Virus record (IMG/VR): IMGVR_UViG_3300046820_000179
Coordinates: 1 to 24,529 of that record
Direction: 5' to 3' (one strand)
DNA: 24,529 bases
Source of the DNA: a virus
Of this stretch, positions 7,810-14,659 are shown in pieces (the stretch's first letter is position 1; each line of letters starts with the position of its first letter). A model generated the notes under the pieces. It ran no database searches, was not told the origin of the DNA, and worked only from the letters and a program-made list of their open reading frames with translations. The position numbers and the translations under genes are program-made.

Positions 7810-9106
7810 GGTCAAACCCTCTAAAATGTAAGAAGCGCGGAAAGCGTAAAGAGTAACTTCCATCCTGATTTTGTGTGATAGCGTCCGCACGTACTTCCAC
7901 AACCTGCCCAATAAGGGCATCACGACTAGTCCAAAAAACATCACGATCGGAATCGCTAAACCCAGAACCGCAGTTGACTCGAATTGATCTATTATCATCT
8001 ATACCTTCGCATACAAGGGCACCTAGTTTTCCAACGTTCTTGCCTGTGCCTTCTTCTACAGCAACAACGGTAAGGCTTACTTCAATGAAAGGCTTCAACT
8101 TGAGCCATGCTACTGAACGTTTGCATTTATACCCTGCATCTAAATCTTTGAGCATGATGCCTTCATAACCACCAGCAATGGCCTGTGCGTTAATTTCTTT
8201 GTAACGTTTTTGGCCTTCGGGCTTGTCCAAGTCCACAAGTTCTTGTGCCACAACTGTTACATTGGGCAAGTCTGCTTGATATTTTTCAACCCACTCTTTC
8301 AAATTCTCAGAGCGAATAAGTTGATAAGTGTCAGTTCCACCTGCTTCAAACTGTTCCAATGTAAGCATGTCAAACAAGTTCAATACAGCATCATTGGCTT
8401 TGGCACTGCTCTTGCGATGAATCTGCTTCATCAAGTCTTGGAAAGTACCTGACATGATTTCACCGTCAAACACCATAGGTGCTTTGATAGTATGTGCAAC
8501 TTTGGAAAACTGTTCTTTCACATGCGGAAAGTTTACAAGTTCTTTGCCGTTGCGACTGTATTGATCCACACGACCATTAGGATAAACGATAGTAATAACG
8601 CGAACGCCATCGAGTTTGACTTCGATAAGTTTTCGTCCAGTAACCTTGGATTCATGATTAGCACTATCATGAGCAAGTTGACAACTAAAAACAGGAACTG
8701 CATAGTGCGACCACTTCTTTTCTACAACCTTGTTTACTGTGCTTTCACTAAAGCCTGCTCGCATATCTTTGATAAGAATACGGCGATACCATCCGTTCCA
8801 TTGTGCCTTAGTGGCTTGCGTCATTAGTGCGGTAACGGCATCACGAGCATCATTGCCGGTGAGGTCACGATTACGTAGACGCTCAGTAATACTAGTAAAA
8901 CCATTCCAATCCAGCCCAGGGCCATCTTCATCTGTCTTTTCCTTGATTTGCTTTAGGCCAAATGTAACCATACAGTCCATAGCCATGCGACACCCGTCAA
9001 AGAATTCTGTATTGCCTGCTGTGGCTTCTTTGAGTACAACGGCTTCTTTAACCAAACGACTATTGTCTGATTCGATTTCTGCAATGACTTCCCAAGGTGT
9101 ACGCAT
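7793..9106 (-). CDS. ATP-dependent DNA ligase (T4 gp30-like)
   Basis: 437 aa, somewhat shorter than T4 gp30 (487). Nucleotidyltransferase motif I is EVKLDGVR with the adenylated Lys164. Also seen are motif Ia/III FDGEIMSG (213-220), IIIa LNLFDML (242-248), IV EGIMLKD (315-321) and V WLKLKP (334-339), followed by an OB domain ending FPRFLHFRGFDRGEK. It seals nicks in duplex DNA during phage replication and repair. The frame extends 48 codons upstream into the neighbouring gene, but ATG 9106 is supported by an AGGAG SD 4 nt before it, a promoter ending 25 nt before it, and the MRTPWEVIAEIE N-terminus expected for this family. Confidence 0.93.
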   Translation of the reverse strand: MRTPWEVIAEIESDNSRLVKEAVVLKEATAGNTEFFDGCRMAMDCMVTFGLKQIKEKTDEDGPGLDWNGFTSITERLRNRDLTGNDARDAVTALMTQATKAQWNGWYRRILIKDMRAGFSESTVNKVVEKKWSHYAVPVFSCQLAHDSANHESKVTGRKLIEVKLDGVRVITIVYPNGRVDQYSRNGKELVNFPHVKEQFSKVAHTIKAPMVFDGEIMSGTFQDLMKQIHRKSSAKANDAVLNLFDMLTLEQFEAGGTDTYQLIRSENLKEWVEKYQADLPNVTVVAQELVDLDKPEGQKRYKEINAQAIAGGYEGIMLKDLDAGYKCKRSVAWLKLKPFIEVSLTVVAVEEGTGKNVGKLGALVCEGIDDNRSIRVNCGSGFSDSDRDVFWTSRDALIGQVVEVRADAITQNQDGSYSLRFPRFLHFRGFDRGEKI

Positions 9107-9131
9107 AATGCTCCTAACTGTGTAAGTATAT

Positions 9132-9160
9132 ATTTTACTGCCAAACGAGTCCGTTGTCAA
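9132..9160 (-). promoter_or_regulatory. Sigma70-like promoter of the ligase unit
   Basis: TTGACA (9160-9155), 17-nt spacer, TAAAAT (9137-9132). It lies within the last codons of the 238-aa gene and 25 nt before the ligase ATG. It should serve the ligase through the 121-aa gene at 6175. Confidence 0.75.
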
Positions 9161-9851
9161 GTACTTTAACGTAATTAAGTTGGGTTTCGGCTGTTTTGGT
9201 TGTGTAGTTTTGGGTATGCTTTTTGACTCGGGCCTGAATCTGTTGTTCATCGCCCAAACTGCCTAGTTGCTTTTTACTCAAAAAGTTTACCAAATAGTTA
9301 GTGCTAGTCACTGCTTCGTGTGCATAACATTCAATCTTCTCAATGTACTTGGTGCGAAGATATCTAATATTCAGTGTAACAGTTTCACCTTCTTGCCCGA
9401 TATATTCTTGGATAGTTTTTTTGGCTTCGTCTTTGAGAAACTTTTCCTGGATGTCACGTTCATATATCTTTGGAATGCTGGCAATGATACCTAACTCATT
9501 GAGGCCGACCATTTCGTTCTGTGTGGACGAAAATACTCGTTGCATATAATCGTTAAGTTCGCCGCCTAGTACACCAAAACTTAGTTTGCGATAAAACTTA
9601 ACAATATCGCAGGCAATGTCTAAGTCTTCACGCTTGACTTTGAATAAGGAATTATATTCCTTGTGTGCAAGACTAGGCATCATTTGATAGATTAAATGAT
9701 CCTTGTTGTTCCATCGCTGTTCTCCATTAGGATCGTTAACCAAGTATGTGCTGGTATTAGTGTAACCATTACACCGATAGATAGCACATGCCATGGATAA
9801 CGCTTCTATGGCTGTGAACTTTTTGTCTTTAGGATGTTCAGTCATCGACAT
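9135..9851 (-). CDS. Hypothetical phage protein, 238 aa
   Basis: Not recognised. The N-terminal region (FTAIEALSMACAIYRCNGYTN, then NGEQRWNNKDHLIYQMM) and central helices (DIACDIVKFYRKLSFGVLG, LNDYMQRVF) give way to a Lys/Gln-rich end. The start could be 9851 or 9845 (MSM-); neither has a good SD. It overlaps the previous gene by 14 nt, so translation is probably coupled. Its position in a replication-flavoured unit hints at a DNA-metabolism role, but no motif supports this. Confidence 0.7.
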   Translation of the reverse strand: MSMTEHPKDKKFTAIEALSMACAIYRCNGYTNTSTYLVNDPNGEQRWNNKDHLIYQMMPSLAHKEYNSLFKVKREDLDIACDIVKFYRKLSFGVLGGELNDYMQRVFSSTQNEMVGLNELGIIASIPKIYERDIQEKFLKDEAKKTIQEYIGQEGETVTLNIRYLRTKYIEKIECYAHEAVTSTNYLVNFLSKKQLGSLGDEQQIQARVKKHTQNYTTKTAETQLNYVKVLDNGLVWQ

Positions 9852-10080
9852 ATTGTTGTTGTGCCATCATAATTTGTTTACCAATCTCAATAAGACCAAC
9901 GCCACCGAGAAAGTCATCGACGCAAGCATGAACAGCAACTTCGCCGTCGCCGTCTACGCTGGCAATAACAAACTCGTTAACTTCGCCTGCTTCTACTTGC
10001 TTCTGCAAGTCTGCCAGTACTTCTAACAGATTTTGCTTACGCTTCTTTTCACCGCGATCACCAATGCTAATTACTTCCAT
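9838..10080 (-). CDS. Small hypothetical protein, 80 aa
   Basis: The basic N-terminus (GDRGEKKRKQNLLEVLADLQKQVEAGEVNEF) is followed by a strand pair around VIASVDGDGEVAVHA and an aliphatic helix (GGVGLIEIGKQIMMAQQQ). The layout 'helix, E-AGE--EFVIA--DGDGE, GLIEI' is common in phage proteins of unknown function. A strong SD (AAAGGAGAG) lies just before the ATG. It follows the HNH gene by 1 nt. Confidence 0.7.
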   Translation of the reverse strand: MEVISIGDRGEKKRKQNLLEVLADLQKQVEAGEVNEFVIASVDGDGEVAVHACVDDFLGGVGLIEIGKQIMMAQQQYVDD

Positions 10081-10081
10081 G

Positions 10082-10549
10082 TTACTCTCCTTTAGTACCT
10101 TTACGCCAGTCTTCGTTTAAAATTGTTTTGTCCGAGTTACAATTTAAACATAAAGACCGAATATTTTCTTCTGAATCATCGCCGCCATCTGCTTGTCTGA
10201 TTTGATGGTCGCCGATAATACGATTGCGACACAGTCTATTAAACAGTACAGGGCTAGTTTCCTCTAATGTAGGATACTTCAATCTAACCTGTTCCGATAC
10301 ATCTATACCGCAATCGTCGCATACCCACTTTCGATGTAACGTATGTAATCTATCAATTTTTCCAGGGCCGCCATACTCGACTAGTTTAAGTTGATGATCT
10401 CGACATAGTATGTCACTACCAGGACCTTCAAACATAGACAATGGATTTGCACATCCGTCTGTACAGCAGATACGGTTTAATCGAACCTGCTCCTTGAGAA
10501 TTGAAAGATTTTTTCGTTTATCTTTACTTGGATCGCGTAGTTTAGTCAT
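10082..10549 (-). CDS. HNH-type nuclease-like zinc protein, 155 aa
   Basis: An HNH-like block lies in the C-terminal third: GDHQIRQADGGDDSEENIRSL followed by CLNCNSDKT, with the DH pair, a central Asn and the CxxCN knuckle. Two more Cys clusters, CCTDGC (~29-34) and CDDCGID (~78-84), suggest extra zinc sites. HNH proteins nick or cut DNA, and phage ones act as homing or packaging-associated nucleases; which applies here is not known. A GTG at 10555 is possible, but ATG 10549 forms the TAATG coupling used throughout this region. It is co-transcribed with the ParB-like gene upstream. Confidence 0.75.
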   Translation of the reverse strand: MTKLRDPSKDKRKNLSILKEQVRLNRICCTDGCANPLSMFEGPGSDILCRDHQLKLVEYGGPGKIDRLHTLHRKWVCDDCGIDVSEQVRLKYPTLEETSPVLFNRLCRNRIIGDHQIRQADGGDDSEENIRSLCLNCNSDKTILNEDWRKGTKGE

Positions 10550-11709
10550 TACCACAAATCCTTCTTATCAACAGTAAAACCGTTGTTAGCAGAATATGCA
10601 GGAACCTTCAACTTAGTGCTTTTCTTAAGTTGTGCAATCAGGAAAGGAATACCTGTACGCATTTCTGTTGTGAAACCTCGCACAATAACTTCTCCGTCTT
10701 CGTTCAAGTCTTCGCTGTCGCTGTTGGCTTTGCGATACCATGAAGAATAAGCCATTTTAACTTTATCCCAGAAAGGACCATTAGGACCAAAATCGCCGTC
10801 AAAGTTACCCTTGGTAAAGTTTACAAACTCCAGCAAGTATGTGTCGTCGACCTTAATACCTTGTTCATAGCATAGGTTAAAATACTCGTACAACTGACGT
10901 GCTTCCTTAGGTTCTACAGGACGTTGTTGATTCAAGAAACTCCAGTATGTGGCAAACATACGAGTAACTTCTGGATGTTTACGTGTCTTAAGACTCTTAC
11001 TCATAAGTGTGTCAGCCAGCAAACTAAATGCGCCTGGTTGGTCTTCATCGCCAAACTTTTTGTTTGTAGCAAACAGTCCTGCGGCCGCAAGGTAGTCATT
11101 CTTTAGTGCAGTATCAACCCACTCCGGGTCATCTGCTTTGTCAACTTTAACACCAAATACCATCTGAATGTATTTGTCAATAAAGTCAAGTTCTTCTTTA
11201 GCATCGCCGTTCAACAAAATAAAGTTACGACGAATTTCCAATTTGTGCTTTACATTATACACAACCACAGGTACCATAGTCTTGGCAGTTTGCTCACCGA
11301 ATACTTTGGTAAGAATGATGTACAATGCGATGGCAGTGTGTTGCCCGTCCCAGGCAATGTAATAACCAGGTTTGTTAGCATCTTCATACACTTGAATTGC
11401 CATAACCATTGTACTGCGGAAATTTTGTAGAATGTCCAATACATGTTGCAAATTAAGATTGCGTTGCATTGTAGTGTCAATTAGGATCTTGTCCATTGTA
11501 GTAGGAATGGCTTGACACAAGTGAAGATCTTCAAACTTTGCCAATCCTTTATGTCGGCGTTTAAACTCATCTACCATACCAGTTAGCATGTTTACAAAAA
11601 CTGGAGCAGATTTAAGTGCATCAGCCAAACGTTGTTGCAACGTGATAAAATGGCTAGTTGATTTGAGATAACGCCCGTTGATAGTTTGAGCGTGGGTAAC
11701 TGTCGTCAT
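10549..11709 (-). CDS. ParB/DGQHR-type protein, 386 aa
   Basis: Residues ~75-180 carry the ParB-Srx/DndB-like layout: DTTMQR-N--HV--IL--F (77-98), a strand IAIQVYE, then AWDGQHTAIAL with DGQH at 121-124. Such domains are found in ParB CTPases, DndB regulators and phage 'ParB-like nuclease' proteins. The remaining ~200 aa are helical and unassigned. Function is uncertain: nucleotide or DNA binding is likely, nuclease activity unproved. It heads a four-gene unit (to 9135) with its own consensus promoter and a structured ~81-nt leader. SD AAAGGA lies 7 nt from the ATG. Confidence 0.65.
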   Translation of the reverse strand: MTTVTHAQTINGRYLKSTSHFITLQQRLADALKSAPVFVNMLTGMVDEFKRRHKGLAKFEDLHLCQAIPTTMDKILIDTTMQRNLNLQHVLDILQNFRSTMVMAIQVYEDANKPGYYIAWDGQHTAIALYIILTKVFGEQTAKTMVPVVVYNVKHKLEIRRNFILLNGDAKEELDFIDKYIQMVFGVKVDKADDPEWVDTALKNDYLAAAGLFATNKKFGDEDQPGAFSLLADTLMSKSLKTRKHPEVTRMFATYWSFLNQQRPVEPKEARQLYEYFNLCYEQGIKVDDTYLLEFVNFTKGNFDGDFGPNGPFWDKVKMAYSSWYRKANSDSEDLNEDGEVIVRGFTTEMRTGIPFLIAQLKKSTKLKVPAYSANNGFTVDKKDLW

Positions 11710-11790
11710 ATAATTTTCCTTTCGCGGGCTTCACTTGCCCATTTTTGCGGTCTTCTCTTGACCTATATACACAACAGAATTACTGTGTAT
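11710..11790 (-). promoter_or_regulatory. Structured 5' leader with a 5'-terminal hairpin
   Basis: From the predicted start at ~11790 the RNA begins directly with ATACACA (11790-11784), which pairs with TGTGTAT (11773-11767). A second hairpin GGGC/GCCC (11740-11726) sits just before the AAAGGA SD. A stem on the very 5' end is a known mRNA-stabilising device. Confidence 0.5.
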
Positions 11791-11796
11791 AGGAAT

Positions 11797-11825
11797 ATTA
11801 TACAGTCAGATTAATTAAAAGTCAA
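11797..11825 (-). promoter_or_regulatory. Sigma70-like promoter
   Basis: TTGACT (11825-11820), 17-nt spacer, TATAAT (11802-11797). The -35 box starts directly after the infA stop codon (11826-11828). Confidence 0.85.
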
Positions 11826-12044
11826 TCACAATCTATAAGTAATTCTGCCTTTGGACAAGTCGTATACTGATACTTCCACGCGAACTCTGTCGCCCAAAAT
11901 CATTTTAATTTTGTGTTGGCGCAAACGGCCATTTGTGTAGCATACAATTTCTGGGCCAGTGTCCAAAAGGACCCGAAACATATTGCTAGGTAGTACTTCA
12001 GTTACCTTTCCCTCTAGTTCGAGGAGATCGTCTTTTTTGCTCAT
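11826..12044 (-). CDS. infA: Translation initiation factor IF-1
   Basis: 72 aa, exactly the bacterial IF-1 length, and colinear with it from end to end: LELEGKVTEVLPSNMFRVLLDTG, GRLRQHKIKMILGDRVRVEVSVYDLSKGRITYR. The OB-fold hallmark blocks (LPN-MFRV, GDRV-VE, YDLSKGRI) are intact. The only notable change is in the region matching HVV-AHISGKMR, here EIVCYTNGRLR. IF-1 binds the 30S A-site with IF-2 and IF-3 during start-codon selection. The KGRITYR end is more like alphaproteobacterial than enteric IF-1. It is coupled by ATGA (12041-12044) to the AbrB-like gene. Its mRNA is predicted to be leaderless. Phage-encoded IF-1 is rare but has been reported from very large phages. Confidence 0.93.
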   Translation of the reverse strand: MSKKDDLLELEGKVTEVLPSNMFRVLLDTGPEIVCYTNGRLRQHKIKMILGDRVRVEVSVYDLSKGRITYRL

Positions 12045-12208
12045 ACTTTCTTTAGGATAATTCGGCCTTCGTTAGCCTCGATGTTGATAGTGTCGCCTTC
12101 TTTCCAACCAATTTGTTCACACAATTCGGGAGGAATTTTGAATATGACATTATCCGGATCGCCCGGAATGTCTTCAAACAGTTCTTCAACTAGATAAGTT
12201 TTACTCAT
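12041..12208 (-). CDS. AbrB/MazE-type swapped-hairpin DNA-binding protein, 55 aa
   Basis: VIFKIPPELCEQIGWKEGD, then INIEANEGRIILKKV, is the SpoVT-AbrB pattern (ILPxPxELxxxLGWKEGDxLxI, basic end). The 20-residue lead (KTYLVEELFEDIPGDPDN) is typical of phage versions. These small dimers bind AT-rich DNA as transition regulators or antitoxins; no toxin gene is next to it. It is encoded directly ahead of infA with a 4-nt overlap. ATG 12208 lies 6 nt from the -10 box and is probably the first base of the transcript. It might autoregulate the pair, but this is inference. Confidence 0.8.
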   Translation of the reverse strand: MSKTYLVEELFEDIPGDPDNVIFKIPPELCEQIGWKEGDTINIEANEGRIILKKV

Positions 12209-12214
12209 ATAGTG

Positions 12215-12243
12215 ATTATATGGTCTAACTTTACATAAGTCAA
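12215..12243 (-). promoter_or_regulatory. Sigma70-like promoter, leaderless geometry, of abrB-like/infA
   Basis: TTGACT (12243-12238), 17-nt spacer, TATAAT (12220-12215), 6 nt, ATG at 12208. The predicted +1 equals the A of the ATG, and there is no room for an SD. Confidence 0.85.
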
Positions 12244-12252
12244 TTGTAATGG

Positions 12253-13044
12253 TTAGACTGTGCCGTCTAGGTTTATCCAACTACCGTTTTGGTAACCTTG
12301 GATTTTGTTGACATCTGTATTATAGATCATGTCACCATTGGCCCAAGTACCAGATGTGCGTTCTGCATTTGAGTAACTTGGTAAACGGAAACCTGGTTGC
12401 CATCTACCTGCTGTAGCATTCCAAGTTAAACTCTGTCCGTCCCTTGCATTAAGAGCAAAGATTTTTTGTCCTGAAATTGTAGGGTCTTGCTGTCCCAACT
12501 CTGGATCAATGATACCGGATAAGTTTCCAGATACAGAACCTTCTAAGTCGCCGATAAATTGATTTGCACCGATAGTACCGTCTATATTGATATTGCCCAA
12601 TCCGGTGATATCAAATTCATTTAAGTTAAGTGTGCCGCCCAACTGTGGTGTAAGGTCTTGACTAACTGAGGTAATTCCAACACCGTCGCCACTAACACCG
12701 CCGTTGTAAATTTCCTGTAACATCTCATCTACTTTGCGTAGACTTTCGGCAGTATTTTCTCGTTGAATTGATCTTACCAGCATAAAGCCCGTGTCATCAT
12801 CTAGTTCTAATTCTGGGCCGCCTAAAGTTGCTGACACTGTAAAATTATTATCGTCTACAATCTCTTTGACAAAGTATATGCTGTTTGCTGTTACTCCGCC
12901 CACCATTGGTGAACTATTTGACGATTGAAAAATAATAGGTTGGCCAACTGTTAGGTTAGCAGTTTCTGCTTCTAAATAGCCTGACAATGCAGTTGTTCTA
13001 ACCACTGCTGTACCTAGACCTAGAAATAGAGGTTGATATGACAT
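12253..13044 (-). CDS. Phage structural protein, probable fibre/baseplate-associated, 263 aa
   Basis: The N-terminus MSYQPLFLGLG, then LTVGQPIIFQSSNSS and VGGVTANSIYFVKEIVDDNNFTVS, is a beta-rich particle-type domain. Next come a helical segment (NTAESLRKVDEMLQEIYNGG), a repetitive segment LGGTLNLNEFDITGLGNINI-like (residues ~130-175) and a C-terminal NAERTSGTWANGDMIYNTD-NKIQGYQNGSW module, which is common at the ends of marine-phage tail proteins. Unlike its neighbours it is preceded by a T4-late-like promoter, fitting expression with virion genes. No chaperone or peptidase domain is seen. Confidence 0.8.
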   Translation of the reverse strand: MSYQPLFLGLGTAVVRTTALSGYLEAETANLTVGQPIIFQSSNSSPMVGGVTANSIYFVKEIVDDNNFTVSATLGGPELELDDDTGFMLVRSIQRENTAESLRKVDEMLQEIYNGGVSGDGVGITSVSQDLTPQLGGTLNLNEFDITGLGNINIDGTIGANQFIGDLEGSVSGNLSGIIDPELGQQDPTISGQKIFALNARDGQSLTWNATAGRWQPGFRLPSYSNAERTSGTWANGDMIYNTDVNKIQGYQNGSWINLDGTV

Positions 13045-13064
13045 ATAAGGATCCCCGTTTCTAG

Positions 13065-13071
13065 TATTTAG
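13065..13071 (-). promoter_or_regulatory. Probable T4-type late promoter (CTAAATA)
   Basis: CTAAATA lies on the minus strand 20 nt before the ATG of the structural gene, with no good -35 hexamer. It is one base off the ATAAATA core. Confidence 0.5.
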
Positions 13072-13073
13072 TC

Positions 13074-13100
13074 AAAAAAATAGGACCCGGAGGTCCTATT
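13074..13100 (-). terminator. Intrinsic terminator of the exonuclease unit
   Basis: On the minus strand AATAGGACC, loop TCCG, GGTCCTATT, then a run of T. The 9-bp perfect stem includes the stop codon of the 132-aa gene. It insulates the late structural gene from early read-through. Confidence 0.9.
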
Positions 13101-13497
13101 AAACTAAGTCGCTATCTTTATAAGGAACAGGAAACCATCCTATTTTACTTAAATCTTGTTCAATTTCTTCTGTAACTTGGCCTTCTGGAACGTACTTCAT
13201 TTTAGCCATGTACTCGTCGCCTTCTTCTAAATCGTATGTAGCAACACCGCCCATGCCCGAACAGTAGTAGTCCATGTAGTCTTCGCCCTCATTTCTAAGA
13301 TCTGCTACAATGCCGCCGGAACTGCGCCAACTAGCAGTCCAGTACTCCTCTGCTAGTATGGGCCAAGTATCGCGCTTGCACCACTGCATATTACACCATG
13401 CGGCATACAAGTTTTGAGCATAGCCTCGATCTTCCGCACGAATCTTTGCCATTATTTCAGGCGTGTTGCGGATATCTTCTACTAGGTCGTATTTCAT
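13099..13497 (-). CDS. Conserved phage hypothetical, 132 aa
   Basis: DLVEDIRNTPEIMAKIRAED (helix) is followed by YAQNLYAAWCNMQW, WTASWRSSGGIVADLRNEG, DYMDYYCSGMGG and a C-terminal EGQVTEEIEQDLSKIGWFPVPY. This exact order recurs in hypothetical proteins of T4-like marine phages. The function is unknown to me. It overlaps the exonuclease by ATGA (13494-13497), shares its promoter and ends in the terminator stem. Confidence 0.75.
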   Translation of the reverse strand: MKYDLVEDIRNTPEIMAKIRAEDRGYAQNLYAAWCNMQWCKRDTWPILAEEYWTASWRSSGGIVADLRNEGEDYMDYYCSGMGGVATYDLEEGDEYMAKMKYVPEGQVTEEIEQDLSKIGWFPVPYKDSDLV

Positions 13498-14033
13498 TTC
13501 CTGCCAGTGTAGCCTGTAAAGCCTAATTTACGGTATACGTTGCGTACACCAATTGCTTGACGCTTTGCATCTTCCAACGCATTGTGTTTAGCATTTTGTG
13601 GCATATCTGCATCTGCTAGTTCAAACAATGTACGTGTGTCGCGAACTTCCCAGAAATTCCAAGGATAAGCACGGCCCAACTTGTCGTAGATGTTTTGCAT
13701 AATCATAACGTCAAATGTAGCACCATGACTCCAAACGTGACTACAGCCCCAAGCCATTGCGTGGAACTGATTTACAACTTCGTGAATTGGAATACGATTA
13801 AGCGGATTAAAGGCTTCTTCCTTAACGTCCACTGCTTGGTTTGCCCACCAGTTAAGTGTATCATCATTAACTGTGCAACCCAATTTATCCTGACTGTCAA
13901 TTTCCACACGAAGGTAAAGTTCCTTCATAGGATCGTTTGTAAACGGATCAAAACGCACTGCACCCAAAGTTAAGATTGTTGCAGTTGTTTTGGTATCTAG
14001 TGTTTCCAAGTCAAACATTAAATGTTGTGCCAT
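13494..14033 (-). CDS. DEDDh 3'-5' exonuclease (DexA/Rv2179c-like)
   Basis: 179 aa. RNase H-like DEDD residues are visible: Asp8 and Glu10 in FDLETLDT, Asp108 in SHGATFDV, and His150 and Asp155 in KHNALEDA. The ILTLGAVRFDP strand, DTLNWWANQA and the RDTRTLFELA helix match the Rv2179c/DexA family of 3'-5' exoribonucleases and exonucleases. It probably trims RNA or ssDNA 3' ends. Its neighbours give no substrate. It is first gene after a consensus promoter with a 27-nt leader. The SD is poor (AAAGAAAA). Confidence 0.85.
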   Translation of the reverse strand: MAQHLMFDLETLDTKTTATILTLGAVRFDPFTNDPMKELYLRVEIDSQDKLGCTVNDDTLNWWANQAVDVKEEAFNPLNRIPIHEVVNQFHAMAWGCSHVWSHGATFDVMIMQNIYDKLGRAYPWNFWEVRDTRTLFELADADMPQNAKHNALEDAKRQAIGVRNVYRKLGFTGYTGRK

Positions 14034-14060
14034 TATTTTCTTTCTATATATTAATTTTTT

Positions 14061-14089
14061 ATTATAAACAATTAGATTAGTAAAGTCAA
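14061..14089 (-). promoter_or_regulatory. Sigma70-like promoter of the exonuclease unit
   Basis: TTGACT (14089-14084), 17-nt spacer, TATAAT (14066-14061). The AT-rich leader to ATG 14033 is 27 nt. Confidence 0.85.
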
Positions 14090-14092
14090 CCT

Positions 14093-14308
14093 TTACAGTT
14101 CATCCAATCGTTGTGCTACTAGATTAGCAATAGTTTGTTCTAACTTTTCAATTTCGTCTGCGGCTTCGTCTAGCAAGTTAGCAATCTTATCTGGCTTGCC
14201 TTCTACGACTGCTAGTCGTCCTGGAATCTGTCTGCGTATCTCTGCTCGCTTACGCAAACGGAATAGCAAACTTTGTTCTGCTACTGGTAAATGGCTTTCG
14301 TCTTTCAT
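14093..14308 (-). CDS. Small coiled-coil protein, 71 aa
   Basis: LLFRLRKRAEIRRQIPGR and EGKPDKIANLLDEAADEIEKLEQTIANLVAQ make a basic helix followed by a leucine-heptad coiled coil. Similar RLRKRAEIR--IP-R---EG--DRIADLLEEAA proteins occur in many phages, with no known function. A TATAAT box ends only 5 nt before the ATG. It is the last gene of the long unit starting at 17238 and may also be made from its own promoter. Confidence 0.75.
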   Translation of the reverse strand: MKDESHLPVAEQSLLFRLRKRAEIRRQIPGRLAVVEGKPDKIANLLDEAADEIEKLEQTIANLVAQRLDEL

Positions 14309-14313
14309 ATTAT

Positions 14314-14342
14314 ATTATACTCTCAAAAAGGGATGTCGTCAT
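14314..14342 (-). promoter_or_regulatory. Possible promoter for the 71-aa gene
   Basis: TATAAT (14319-14314) with ATGACG (4/6 to consensus) 17 nt upstream. It lies 5 nt from the ATG, so a transcript would be leaderless. The weak -35 lowers confidence. Confidence 0.4.
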
Positions 14343-14658
14343 CCTCAAAATCTTCTTTCTTGTATTTGTACAACGGTGCTACATAATTTGGATTATCAAA
14401 ATTGATAAACACATCATTGTAATCATTACTACTGCCGCGCTGGCCGCAACGTAATCTGTTCTGATTGTCTGTAAGTATTTCTACCTTGTCCAAACTAGAA
14501 TGCGGATTCCACGGATGATGTACAGTGACATATCCATTATAGAATGTACCTTCCCATGCGCCGTTAATCACATAAAATTTAAAATGAGTAGGGTCGTAAT
14601 CGTCCTCTACCTCTACAAGCAAACTTGGACGTTCGGCTGTGCCTAGCATTAGTCTCAT
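14323..14658 (-). CDS. Small protein ending in an SSB-type DDDIPF tail, 111 aa
   Basis: The body (SLLVEVEDDYDPTHFKFYV, WEGTFYNGYVTVHHPW, LDKVEILTDNQNRLRCG, NDVFINFDNPNY) looks beta-rich. The last residues, EDFEDDDIPF, match the C-terminal tip of bacterial SSB (DFDDDIPF in E. coli), which recruits SSB-interacting proteins such as ExoI, RecO, PriA and the polymerase chi subunit. I do not see a clear SSB OB-fold, so this is either a diverged ssDNA-binding protein or a protein borrowing the tail. It lies between the SLOG gene and the 71-aa gene. Confidence 0.7.
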   Translation of the reverse strand: MRLMLGTAERPSLLVEVEDDYDPTHFKFYVINGAWEGTFYNGYVTVHHPWNPHSSLDKVEILTDNQNRLRCGQRGSSNDYNDVFINFDNPNYVAPLYKYKKEDFEDDDIPF

Positions 14659-14659
14659 A

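Noticed and set aside
7810-7998. Hydrophobic N-terminal extension of the 84-aa gene (apparent membrane segment)
   Set aside because: It is the antisense-free second frame of the ligase C-terminus; GTG 7809 has a good SD and gives a soluble protein.
9107-9250. N-terminal extension of the DNA ligase
   Set aside because: It would overlap the neighbouring gene and include the promoter and SD of the ligase itself.
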